A stretch of 64,000 nt of DNA, taken from Burkholderia sp. NRF60-BP8. Lineage in GTDB: Bacteria; Pseudomonadota; Gammaproteobacteria; Burkholderiales; Burkholderiaceae. The DNA lies in NCBI RefSeq assembly GCF_001522585.2, contig NZ_CP013372.1:1922001-1986000 (forward strand). The letters are read 5' to 3'. A program made the position numbers and the translations under genes. This document shows positions 55,034-63,640 of the stretch, one piece after another. A model generated the notes under the pieces. That model was given only the letters and a program-made list of their open reading frames with translations, was not told where the DNA came from and searched no databases. The stretch's first letter is position 1. Every line of letters starts with the position of its first letter.

Positions 55034-55243
55034 TCACGCGCGGCCGGCGGAACTCAGGTGTTGCGCAACCTGGGCATTCGCCGTCCCCTCCTGCGCGGTC
55101 ACTGCGTTGCTGGTTTCGAACGTCGCAGTCGATTGCTGAACCTGGAAGTTGATCTTCGTCAGTTCGAGCTGCGTCTTGGTCAGGTCGTCGGCCTGTTGCT
55201 GGACCTGCTTCGTGTCGGTGGCGCTACCTGCGGCGGCAGTCAT
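55034..55243 (-). CDS. Small T3SS protein in the needle (SctF) position
   Basis: A 69-residue, Gln/Thr/Ala-rich helical protein (VQQQADDLTKTQLELTKINF, ATFETSNAVTAQEGTANAQV), with a strong AAGGAGCGAAAC before the ATG. It has no signal peptide and no membrane segment. Its size and place between sctD and sctI match the needle subunit, but the Pro-containing turn typical of SctF (P-S-D-P) is missing. It could be the needle or pilus subunit, a second rod-like protein, or a small chaperone. I do not assign a symbol. Confidence 0.6.
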   Translation of the reverse strand: MTAAAGSATDTKQVQQQADDLTKTQLELTKINFQVQQSTATFETSNAVTAQEGTANAQVAQHLSSAGRA

Positions 55244-55383
55244 GTTTCGCTCCTTTACGTCAAGTTCACTTGCGTTGCCGGCGGCAGCCCCATGCCCCGC
55301 CGATGACGTGACGCGCCGCCTGCCGGCGACGTGTCGCGTAATGCGCGCACCGCGAAACGCGTTGCGCCTGATCCGTCGCGGCG

Positions 55384-56736
55384 CTAATGCGCCGCCTCCT
55401 TCGTCGATGCAGTCGATGCACCGGCCGCGGGCGAGCCCGGCAACAGCGTCGGCCCCGGCACCGGCTGCGCGACGCCCGCCGCCGCGCCGCTCGCGAGCGG
55501 CGGGACGGGCGGCGCCGGCGCCTGCTCGGGCGCGCTCGCCGACGCACCGCCGAGCGGCATCGTGATGCGCTGGCCGTTGCGTTCGAACACCACGGCGTCC
55601 GGCCCGATCGACACGACGGTCGCGCCCTCCTTCAGCCGCGCGCCTTCGAAATAGCGGCTGCCGTCGATCGTCTCGATGTAGCGCTGGTCGCCGTCGCCGG
55701 CGAACACGGTCGTGATCTCCGGAATGCCGGCCGTGCCGCCGAGCGTCGTCGCCGTACGCGGCGCGGCCGCATCGGCATCGCGCACGTGATCGACCACCTC
55801 GAGCGCCGGGCGGGCGTCCTTCATGTAGTTGCGGATGCGCGGCTCGATCTGCGCACGCGCGGCCGTGCCCGTCAGCTCGATCCGCCCGCGCCCGAGATAC
55901 GTGACCGTCAGCGCCGTGTCGCTGAAATAGGTCTGCGCGGTCGCGACGAGATCGCTGACCACGTAGATGTTGCCCAGCGCCGCGTTGTCGACGCCCGCGA
56001 CGATCTGCGCGACGCGCTCGCGCGCGGCCGGGTCGCTCACGTAGCCCGACACGATCACGCCGTCGTCGCGCGGCGCGACGGCCAGCTCCGGATACGCGTG
56101 CAGCAACTGCTGCAGCCGGTGCGTGCGCGCGAGCACCGATTCGTGCTGCCACGGCAGCCGCCCCGACCACGCGACGAAGCCGTAGCCGAGCGCGCCGAGC
56201 AGCACGCCCAGCCACAGCGCGACCAGCGCGATCACGAGCCGCCGGCTGCCGAGGCGGCGCAGCCCGCCCGTGAGCCAGCCGAGCCACGCGGCCTCGCGCG
56301 CGGCGTCCGGCGCATCGGTTTCGTCGGGCACCGCGACGCTCGCCTGCGCATGCCGCGCGATGCCGAGCCGGATCGAGCCGACCGTCACGACGTCGTTCGG
56401 CGTCAACGAGCGGCGCCCGCTGCCCAGCGGCTCGTCGTTGAACAGCACCGGCGCGCCGGTGTCGCCGCCATGGTTCTGCACCGTCACCGCGAGCGCGCCG
56501 ACCTGCAGGCACACCTGTTTCGCGCCGATCTCGCGATCGGGCAGGATCACTTCGCAATCGGCCGCCGTGCCGACCCAGTTCGCGCCGCGCGCGAGCGACA
56601 TCGTGCGGCCGTACATCGGCCCGCTCAGGAAGCACAGGTTCCACGGCGACGCGAGCGCGGCCGAACCGGCCCCTGCGCCTCCCGCGCCGCCGGGCAATGC
56701 GCCTTCGCCGTGCGGATCAATGATGCTCGTCGACAT
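55384..56736 (-). CDS. sctD: T3SS inner-membrane ring protein SctD
   Basis: A 450-residue protein. The N-terminal FHA-like cytoplasmic domain (about 35-140) is followed by one transmembrane helix (about 163-186, LVIALVALWLGVLLGALGYGF). A periplasmic region with ring-building repeats comes next (for example VAPRDDGVIVSGYVSDPAAR near 225, then ALTVTYLGRGRIELTGTAA). The C-terminal part (about 360-450) is Pro/Ala-rich with a GATVVSIGPDAVVFERNGQR strand set, resembling a pilot or GSPC-like domain. It forms the inner-membrane ring with SctJ. It overlaps sctC by 20 bases. Confidence 0.9.
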   Translation of the reverse strand: MSTSIIDPHGEGALPGGAGGAGAGSAALASPWNLCFLSGPMYGRTMSLARGANWVGTAADCEVILPDREIGAKQVCLQVGALAVTVQNHGGDTGAPVLFNDEPLGSGRRSLTPNDVVTVGSIRLGIARHAQASVAVPDETDAPDAAREAAWLGWLTGGLRRLGSRRLVIALVALWLGVLLGALGYGFVAWSGRLPWQHESVLARTHRLQQLLHAYPELAVAPRDDGVIVSGYVSDPAARERVAQIVAGVDNAALGNIYVVSDLVATAQTYFSDTALTVTYLGRGRIELTGTAARAQIEPRIRNYMKDARPALEVVDHVRDADAAAPRTATTLGGTAGIPEITTVFAGDGDQRYIETIDGSRYFEGARLKEGATVVSIGPDAVVFERNGQRITMPLGGASASAPEQAPAPPVPPLASGAAAGVAQPVPGPTLLPGSPAAGASTASTKEAAH

Positions 56737-58753
56737 GCGTGACCACTCCTGCGGTCGTCGCCGGCTGCGCCGCCGCATCCGGCGGCGGCGGCAACGCGGG
56801 CGGACCGAACTTCGTGCCGGGCAGCGGCCTCGGCGTCAGCGGGACGGCGATGTCGTTGTCCGGCGGGCGATACATCGACATCCCTTCCTGGTTCGCCGGA
56901 CCGTCGACGCCGGGGTTCACGGGCGCGCCGTCGGGTGCATACATCGACGCGGTCGTCACCACGCGCGGCGTCAGCAGATAGAACCGCTCCATGTGGTTGC
57001 CCGACTTGTCGGTGTACTTGAACAGGTTGCCGATCAGCGGGATGTCGGACAGCCAGGGCACGCCGCTCTTGTTCAGCCGCACCTCGTCGTCGTTGAAACC
57101 GGCGATCAGGAGGCTCTTGCCTTCGTCGATCATCGTCTTGGTGACGATGTTGCGCTGCTGGATCACCGGCACGTTCGACACCGCCTGTCCCGGCACGATA
57201 TTGCCGTCCTGGATGTCGATCGACATCATCACGCTCTGCGGATTGCCCGAGACGGCCGCCGCATTGCGGATCGCCTCGTCGACGATCATCGGCGTCACCT
57301 TGATGCTCGTGCCGGTCGTCACGCTGTACAGCGACGAATCCTGGTAGCCCGGCACCTGCACGTAGAACTGCGTGAGGTTCTCGAGGATCGCCTCGGTGTT
57401 GTCGAGCGCGAGCACCTTCGGCTTCGAACGCAGCTGCGCCTGGCCCTTCTGCGCGAGCGCGTTCACGCGCGTGAGCAGGTAATTGCGCAGCGACCCGCCG
57501 ATCGATGCGGTCAGCGCGATGCCGGTCGGCATGAAGGTGCCGGTCGACCCGGTTTCGGACGCGCCGACGCCGAACGTGAGCGGCGGATTGCCGGCGCCGT
57601 TGTACTGCGTGTTGCCGTTCAGCGGGTTCGCGCCGTTGCCGATCTGCACGTCGCCGTGCGTCGTGTGCAGGCGCCAGTCGATCCCGAGGCTGTCGAGCGA
57701 ATCCTCGTTGATGTCGATGATCGTCACGTTGATCTCGACGATGCGCGGCCGCTCGTCGAGCTGGCCGATCAGCGACTGGTAGCGGTACATGTTCTCGGGC
57801 AGGTCGCGCACGATCACCGCGTTGATCGCCGGATCGGCGACGATCTGCGGCAGCGTGTCGCCGCCGTTGTTCGAGAACGGCGAGAATCCGCCGCCCAGGC
57901 TGCCGTCCGCACCGCCGTAACCGCCCTGCCGCGGGCCGCCGGAAATATCGGGGAAATCGAGCCGCGGCACCGCGATCGTCAGCCCCGAGCCGAGCTTCAC
58001 CTGCCGCGCAGCCTGCCCGAGCGGCGTGCTCGACGGCGCCGCGGTCGTGCCGCCGCCCTTGCCGAACAGCTTGCGCAGGATCGTCGCGACGCCCGGCACC
58101 GTCACTTCCTTGCCCGAGCGGTTGATCGTGAAGTCCGACGCCCAGCCGTATTTCAGCCGGAACGCGCGGATGTCCGCATGCGCGCCGTTCGCCGACGGAT
58201 CGCCGACCGAGCCGACCGCCTGTCGCACCAGCTCGACATAGCGGCGCGGGCCGGCCACGTACACGCTGTTCGCACGGTCGTTGATCACCAGCGTGTAGCG
58301 CTTGTCCGGAATCTGCATCGCCTGCAGCGCGCGGCCGATTTCGCCGGATGCGTTCGGCGGAATCGGGATCATCTGCGTCTGCGACTGGTCGGCCGGATCG
58401 ACGTACAGGAACGAGCCGTCGTAGTACCACGTGAGCCCGTAGGTCGAGCAGATCGTGTCGAGCGTCTGCTGCGGCGTGCCGGAGAAGCGGCCGCTGATCA
58501 CGCCGTCGACCTTCGGGTCGACCACCGCCGTCACCCCCTGCGACGACGCGAGCTCGCGGATGAAGTCGCCGATCTTCTTGCCGTTCGCGACGATCGTGAA
58601 CGGCTTGTTGCGCCAGCGCAGGTCCGCGGCGCGCGCATGCTGCGCGGGCGCCATGCACAGCGACGCCGTGAGCAGCGCGGTCGCGCACACGGCGAGCGCG
58701 GCCCGTTGCAGGCTGCGCGGTTGAAACCGGATCGAGGCGACGCGTCGACGCAT
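56717..58753 (-). CDS. sctC: T3SS outer-membrane secretin SctC
   Basis: A 678-residue secretin. A signal peptide of about 45 residues (ending APAQHARAAD) is followed by the N-terminal N0/N1 domains (KPFTIVANGKKIGDFIRELA, then GVISGRFSGTPQQTLD). The secretin core carries VIQQRNIVTKTMIDEGKSLL and the C-terminal signature VPWLSDIPLIGNLFKYTDKS. A Pro-rich tail ends it. It forms the outer-membrane gate. The real ATG is at 58753, preceded by CAGGAGTCC; it overlaps the sctS stop. Confidence 0.97.
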   Translation of the reverse strand: MRRRVASIRFQPRSLQRAALAVCATALLTASLCMAPAQHARAADLRWRNKPFTIVANGKKIGDFIRELASSQGVTAVVDPKVDGVISGRFSGTPQQTLDTICSTYGLTWYYDGSFLYVDPADQSQTQMIPIPPNASGEIGRALQAMQIPDKRYTLVINDRANSVYVAGPRRYVELVRQAVGSVGDPSANGAHADIRAFRLKYGWASDFTINRSGKEVTVPGVATILRKLFGKGGGTTAAPSSTPLGQAARQVKLGSGLTIAVPRLDFPDISGGPRQGGYGGADGSLGGGFSPFSNNGGDTLPQIVADPAINAVIVRDLPENMYRYQSLIGQLDERPRIVEINVTIIDINEDSLDSLGIDWRLHTTHGDVQIGNGANPLNGNTQYNGAGNPPLTFGVGASETGSTGTFMPTGIALTASIGGSLRNYLLTRVNALAQKGQAQLRSKPKVLALDNTEAILENLTQFYVQVPGYQDSSLYSVTTGTSIKVTPMIVDEAIRNAAAVSGNPQSVMMSIDIQDGNIVPGQAVSNVPVIQQRNIVTKTMIDEGKSLLIAGFNDDEVRLNKSGVPWLSDIPLIGNLFKYTDKSGNHMERFYLLTPRVVTTASMYAPDGAPVNPGVDGPANQEGMSMYRPPDNDIAVPLTPRPLPGTKFGPPALPPPPDAAAQPATTAGVVTHVDEHH

Positions 58754-59031
58754 CAAAGGACTCCTGTGGAAGAAACGAACATGCGTTCCAGCGCCTGCTG
58801 CGCGAAGCGCAGCACTTCGCCGCCGAGCCAGCCCGACAGCAGCACGAGCGCGACCATCACGGCGATCAGCCGCACCGCGATGCCGATATTGGCGTCCTGC
58901 ACCTGCGTGACGGCCTGCAGGATCGCGACGACGAGGCCCGTGACGGTCGCGATCAGCACGATCGGCAGCGACAGCAGCAGCACCAGCATCAGCGCCTGGC
59001 GCGTCAGGTCGAGGATCGTCGAGCTCGTCAT
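58753..59031 (-). CDS. sctS: T3SS export apparatus protein SctS
   Basis: A 92-residue FliQ/SctS-type protein: two membrane helices separated by the conserved loop VAILQAVTQVQDANIGIAVR. Length matches the family (about 86-92). Its start overlaps the sctV stop and its stop overlaps the sctC start, indicating tight coupling. It completes the SctRST gate. Confidence 0.96.
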   Translation of the reverse strand: MTSSTILDLTRQALMLVLLLSLPIVLIATVTGLVVAILQAVTQVQDANIGIAVRLIAVMVALVLLSGWLGGEVLRFAQQALERMFVSSTGVL

Positions 59032-61235
59032 TGCACGGCTCCCGGCGCGCGCACGTCGGCGCCCGCGCCGACCGTGCCGTCGTCCGGCGGGTTCTTCACC
59101 CAGCCGACCGTGTGCAACTGCACGTCCTCCTCGACTTCCTGGTACGACAGCACCGCGAGTTCGGGCAGCACCGGCTGCAGGATCGTCTTCACGTAGCGGC
59201 GCGCACCCAGCGCGACCATCACCGCGAGCCGCGCGGCGCCCGGCGCGTTGCCGTGGCCGCCGGAGCCGGCCGCCTGCGCGGCCTGCACGATCGCGCGCAC
59301 CTGCTCGCCGATGTCCTGCTTGACCGCGCTCGACAGCGCGAGGAAATTGCCCTGCTTGGTGCGCATCACCGCGCTCTCGATCCGTTCCTGCAGGTTCTGC
59401 TCGAACAGCACGACCCGCAACTGGCGCGCCGTGCCCGCGTGACGATCGGTGATCATCCGGCGCAGGTCGACGCGCACGAGTTCGACCAGCGCGATCACGT
59501 CGTCGGGCTCGTTCGGCGCCCACGTGATCAGGCTCTCGAAAATCACGCGCAAATTGCGGATCGGCACCTGCTCGGCGAGCAGCCGGCGCAGCACTTCGGT
59601 CACGCGCTGCAGCGGCACGAGCCGCGTCAGTTCGCCCACGAGTTCCGGATGATCGCGGCGCACCAGATGCACGAGCGCCTGCGTCTCCTGGATGCCGAGC
59701 AATTCGTCCGCATGCTGGCGCACGATCTGCTCGACGTGCGCGGCCAGCGCGCCCTCGCTCGACAGCCATTTGCCTTCAGGCATCGCACCGTCCGGCTTGA
59801 TCCACAGCGCGGTCGCGAACGGGCCGAACGCCTCGGCCGGCTGGCGCTCCGCGCGCTCGGGCAGCGGCGCGACGCCGTCCCACAGCAGCCAGCCCGGCTT
59901 CAGCACGCCGTGCGCGACGAGCACGTCCTGCAGGTAGATCCGGTACGTGCCGGCCGGCGCGCCCTCGTCGTCGTTCAGCGTGATGCGCGGAAACACCGTG
60001 CCGATATCCGCGTCGACGCGTGCCTTCGCGCTCGACAGCGCCGCCTGCAGTTGCGCGAGATTCAGGCCCGTGCGCAGGTCGTCGGACAGCGACACCGCGA
60101 TCAGCGACGTGACGCCCGCCGCATGCGACACCTTCGCGGGCTGGCCGTCGTCGGCCGCGCCGACGCGCCCCGCCACATGAATCAGGTTGAAGCTCGGCGC
60201 GGACGTCTTGCGCTTGAGCTGCGAGAACGCGAAGGCGCCGAGGCCGAGCGCGATCAGCGCGAACGACCATTTCGGAAAGCCGGGCACGACGAGAAAACCG
60301 GTCAGCACGAACGCGGCGATCAGCAGCGCACGCGGGTGCGCGCCCAATTGCTCGCCGAGCTGTTCGCCGAGCTGGCGCTGGCGCGCATCGCGCGTCGCGA
60401 CGCGCGTCGTCACGATGCCGGCCGCGATCGACACGAGCAGCGACGGAATCTGCGACGCCATCCCGTCGCCGACCGTCAGGATCGCGTAACGCTGCAGCGC
60501 CTCGCCGATGTCCATCCCGTGCATCAGCGTGCCGACCGCGATCCCCGCGACGATGTTGATGAACGCGATCACGAGGCCCGCGATCGCGTCGCCCTTCACG
60601 AACTTCATCGCGCCGTCCATCGCGCCGTGCATCTGCGATTCCTGCTCCAGCTTCTCGCGGCGCTCGCGCGCTTCGTCGGCGCTGATGATGCCCGCGCGCA
60701 GGTCGGCGTCGATGCTCATCTGCTTGCCCGGCATCGCGTCGAGCGAGAAACGCGCGCCGACTTCGGCCACTCGCTCCGACCCTTTCGCGATCACGATGAA
60801 CTGCACGACCGCGATCACGAGGAACACCACGCCGCCCACCACCACGTTGTTGCCGACCACCAGCCGCCCGAATGCGTCGATCACGTGGCCGGCGTTCGCA
60901 TGCAGCAGGATCAGCTTGCACGACGCGATGTTCAGCGCGAGCCGGAACAGCGTCGTAAACAGCAGCAGCGCGGGAAACGACGAGAAGCTGACCGCGGACG
61001 GCACGTAGGTCGACACCGTCAGCAACACGACGCTCGCGGCGAGATTCAGCGAGATCATCCCGTCGAGCGCGGCCTGCGGCAGCGGCAGGATGAACAGCGC
61101 GACGACCGCGACGATGAAGGTCGCGAGAAAGAGGTCGGCGCGCGGCGACGCGCCCCCGAGGCGCCGTCCGGACACGCCGCGGCCGGCGGAAAACCACCGC
61201 TGCCAGTCGCGGGAGAGCGCCTTCGGTTCAGCCAT
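59028..61235 (-). CDS. sctV: T3SS export gate protein SctV
   Basis: A 735-residue FlhA/SctV family protein. Seven to eight membrane segments (about 35-350) carry the conserved loop with MPGKQMSIDADLRAGIISAD and REKLEQESQMHGAMDGAMKF, followed by GDAIAGLVIAFINIVAGI. The cytoplasmic ring domain includes LVRRDHPELVGELTRLVPLQ. It is the proton-driven nonamer that receives substrates. It is the first gene of the minus arm, 250 bases from the LuxR gene upstream, so its leader should hold the operon promoter. I start at 61235; the frame extends to 61421 but with no good site. Confidence 0.97.
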   Translation of the reverse strand: MAEPKALSRDWQRWFSAGRGVSGRRLGGASPRADLFLATFIVAVVALFILPLPQAALDGMISLNLAASVVLLTVSTYVPSAVSFSSFPALLLFTTLFRLALNIASCKLILLHANAGHVIDAFGRLVVGNNVVVGGVVFLVIAVVQFIVIAKGSERVAEVGARFSLDAMPGKQMSIDADLRAGIISADEARERREKLEQESQMHGAMDGAMKFVKGDAIAGLVIAFINIVAGIAVGTLMHGMDIGEALQRYAILTVGDGMASQIPSLLVSIAAGIVTTRVATRDARQRQLGEQLGEQLGAHPRALLIAAFVLTGFLVVPGFPKWSFALIALGLGAFAFSQLKRKTSAPSFNLIHVAGRVGAADDGQPAKVSHAAGVTSLIAVSLSDDLRTGLNLAQLQAALSSAKARVDADIGTVFPRITLNDDEGAPAGTYRIYLQDVLVAHGVLKPGWLLWDGVAPLPERAERQPAEAFGPFATALWIKPDGAMPEGKWLSSEGALAAHVEQIVRQHADELLGIQETQALVHLVRRDHPELVGELTRLVPLQRVTEVLRRLLAEQVPIRNLRVIFESLITWAPNEPDDVIALVELVRVDLRRMITDRHAGTARQLRVVLFEQNLQERIESAVMRTKQGNFLALSSAVKQDIGEQVRAIVQAAQAAGSGGHGNAPGAARLAVMVALGARRYVKTILQPVLPELAVLSYQEVEEDVQLHTVGWVKNPPDDGTVGAGADVRAPGAVQ

Positions 61236-61484
61236 CGTGCCGTTGTCCTGTCGTTGTCGCCGGCTGGCACGGGCAACCCTTCCCCGTGCTGCGCGGACCG
61301 TTGAATGGGACGAGTGTAGCGACGGGAAACGGCGGAAAAAGAAGCGCGCCTCGTAGCGCGAAAGCGCGTTTTCCTCAGACGATCGAATCGGACTACGAAA
61401 CCCGGCGGCCCGTTCGGGCACGTGCCGCCGGAACCGCTTCCATCGCGTGCCGGAGGCCGGCGCGCGCCTGCGACGGACGTCGGA

Positions 61485-62432
61485 TCAGGACGGCAGCCGC
61501 CGTGCGGCGAGGTACGCGAGCTGCGCGCGGTTCTGCACGTTGAAGAGCTTTTCCAGCGAGCGAATGTGGTGCCCGACCTTGTGCAGCGACGTACGCAGCG
61601 CGCTCGCGATCTCCTGGTCGGACAGCCCGTGCACGAGCCGGTCGAGCACCTGCTGCTGCTCGTCGCCGAGCGCGAAGCCGCGCATGCGCGCGACACGCGC
61701 CTCGAGGAACGGCAGCGCGACGCGATGCACGGCGAGACTCACCGACAGCGCGCCGCCGATCACGCGATCGTCGATCCAGTCGGTGCCGTGCGTTTCCGAC
61801 GTCACGTTCACCGCGACGCGCAGGTCGAGGCGCGGCGCCGACAGGCCGAAGATCACGCCGCTGTTCATCGCATGCGCGCGCAGATGGCCGGCGAGCGCGA
61901 GCACCTTGCGGTCGCCGCTGCCCTGCGCGGCCGCCTCGATCTCGTCGAGCCGCCACGCGACCGGGAAGCCGCTCTGCCGCACCTGTGCGAAGCGCGGATC
62001 GCTTTCGTACAGCATCCCTTCGATGAACGGCTGCATGAACGTCGCCGGCGCGAGGTCGCGCAGCAGATGCGCGCGCAGAATGCGCCGCCCGATCATTTCG
62101 TACGCGCCGTAACCGAGCGTACTGAATCCGATTTGCCGCAATCGCGCATGGCATTGTGCGAAATCGAATGACGGAAGGTCGCTTTTACCGGACGTTATTT
62201 GAATACCGGTAAAAACGTCACGTTCGATTGCATGATATTCGTTCGAATAAGCGGCAGCGGCCGCTATATCGGCTTGTGAGAACCACTCGACGCGTGGTGC
62301 GCCGTCAGCATATGTCATGAGGAGCCCGCCCTTTCCCAATATGTGAAACTGCGCCCCGTCACGATCTGGTCTTTTCTTTATGATTTTCTGGTCGTCGCCA
62401 TATGCGTGCGAATATGAACCTTTCGCCGCCAT
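61485..62432 (-). CDS. LuxR-family HTH regulator (T3SS-flanking, copy 1)
   Basis: A 315-residue regulator (277 if the ATG at 62318 is used; neither has a good binding site). The N-terminal domain contains RLRQIGFSTLGYGAYEMIGR and aligns with the neighbour at 62602 (GFSTFAYFALE). The C-terminal LuxR helix-turn-helix reads LGDEQQQVLDRLVHGLSDQE then IASALRTSLHKVGHHIRSLE. The N-terminal half is the right size for an autoinducer-binding domain, but the conserved LuxR Trp/Tyr/Asp set is not obvious, so its ligand is unknown. It lies upstream of sctV on the same strand and is divergent from copy 2. Confidence 0.82.
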   Translation of the reverse strand: MAAKGSYSHAYGDDQKIIKKRPDRDGAQFHILGKGGLLMTYADGAPRVEWFSQADIAAAAAYSNEYHAIERDVFTGIQITSGKSDLPSFDFAQCHARLRQIGFSTLGYGAYEMIGRRILRAHLLRDLAPATFMQPFIEGMLYESDPRFAQVRQSGFPVAWRLDEIEAAAQGSGDRKVLALAGHLRAHAMNSGVIFGLSAPRLDLRVAVNVTSETHGTDWIDDRVIGGALSVSLAVHRVALPFLEARVARMRGFALGDEQQQVLDRLVHGLSDQEIASALRTSLHKVGHHIRSLEKLFNVQNRAQLAYLAARRLPS

Positions 62433-62601
62433 TCGTATTACGGCATATTACGCACACACCGGCATTTTTGTACAATGCCCCCGCGTTTCGTCAGGGATGA
62501 CGATCGGCGCATATCACAACGATGCTCGGTCGCACCGCCGCGAATGCCGTACACGATACGGCCGCCGCCAGGCGAGGCGCGTCGATTCCGAGGGATGGCT
62601 C

Positions 62602-63510
62602 ATGTCCGATATTGCATTGCATGAAGAAGCGGTCGCCCCAACCACCTTGTCCCGCTCGCCGCGCGGATCGAACGCAGGCGCGGACGCGCTGCGCGAGCGC
62701 ACCGTGCAGGTCGTCTGGTGCGACGACGTGAAACGCGGCGACGTCGCGCAGCCGCACGCGCCGAAGCTCGGCGTCGCCGACACGCTCGCGCACGCGCAGA
62801 GCACGGCCGAGCGCAACCGCATCGTCGCGAGCCTGCTGCATCTGACGGGCTTCTCGACGTTCGCGTACTTCGCGCTCGAATTCGCGCGCGAGCGCGTCGA
62901 AAGTCTTTACCTGCACGAAGCGTTCACGCCGGCCACCTATCGCGGCGACTACGTCCGGCACAACCATCACGACGTCGATCCGCGCACGCTCGGCGCGCGC
63001 GTGTGCAACATGCCGATCGTGTGGGACCTGCAGCAATTGCGCCGCGAACACCGCGAGCGCGACGACGCGCCGTGCGTGAGCCCGGCCGCGCTCGACGGCT
63101 TCCTGCAGACGATGCAGGACGACGGGATGTGCAGCGGCATCATGTATTCGATGGCCGTGCCGGGCACGCGGCTGCACGCGTTCATGAGCTTCACCGCGCC
63201 GCGCCGCACGCGCGAATGGATCACGCCGGCGACGATCGAGCAGGCGCTGTCGATCGGGCTGTCGGTACACAAGTTCGCGTCGCCGCAACTGATCTCGACG
63301 TCGCGCGAGCGCGCGGTCAACGGGCTCACGCCGTTCGAGCAGGAGTTGCTGCTCGGCATCGCCGAAGGCGCGTCCGACAAGGAAATCGGCCGGCGCCTCG
63401 ACACCAGCGCGCACAACGTCGACTATCACCTGCGCAAGCTGCGCAAGCGCTTCGGCGTCGCGAACCGGATCCAGCTCACGTACCTGACGTCGAAGCTCGA
63501 GCTGATCTGA
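62602..63510 (+). CDS. LuxR-family HTH regulator (T3SS-flanking, copy 2)
   Basis: A 302-residue regulator homologous to the 61485-62432 product. The N-terminal sensory half shows LLHLTGFSTFAYFALEFARE and MPIVWDLQQLRR. The C-terminal LuxR helix-turn-helix is LTPFEQELLLGIAEGASDKE then IGRRLDTSAHNVDYHLRKLR. The ATG at 62602 is preceded by GAGGGATGGCTC; longer frame extensions to 62380 are not needed. The divergent pair shares a short intergenic region (62433-62601) and probably controls the T3SS and itself, by inference from position. Confidence 0.85.
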   Translation: MSDIALHEEAVAPTTLSRSPRGSNAGADALRERTVQVVWCDDVKRGDVAQPHAPKLGVADTLAHAQSTAERNRIVASLLHLTGFSTFAYFALEFARERVESLYLHEAFTPATYRGDYVRHNHHDVDPRTLGARVCNMPIVWDLQQLRREHRERDDAPCVSPAALDGFLQTMQDDGMCSGIMYSMAVPGTRLHAFMSFTAPRRTREWITPATIEQALSIGLSVHKFASPQLISTSRERAVNGLTPFEQELLLGIAEGASDKEIGRRLDTSAHNVDYHLRKLRKRFGVANRIQLTYLTSKLELI

Positions 63511-63640
63511 GCACGGGCGCGGCGCGCGCGCCGCTTCCCGAAACCGGGCGCGCAAACGCGCATGCCGGCCTCGCGGGCCGGCATGCATGGGTTGCGACGC
63601 GGCGCCGGGCTCGGCGCCGCGTCCTGTCGGACGGGCTGCA

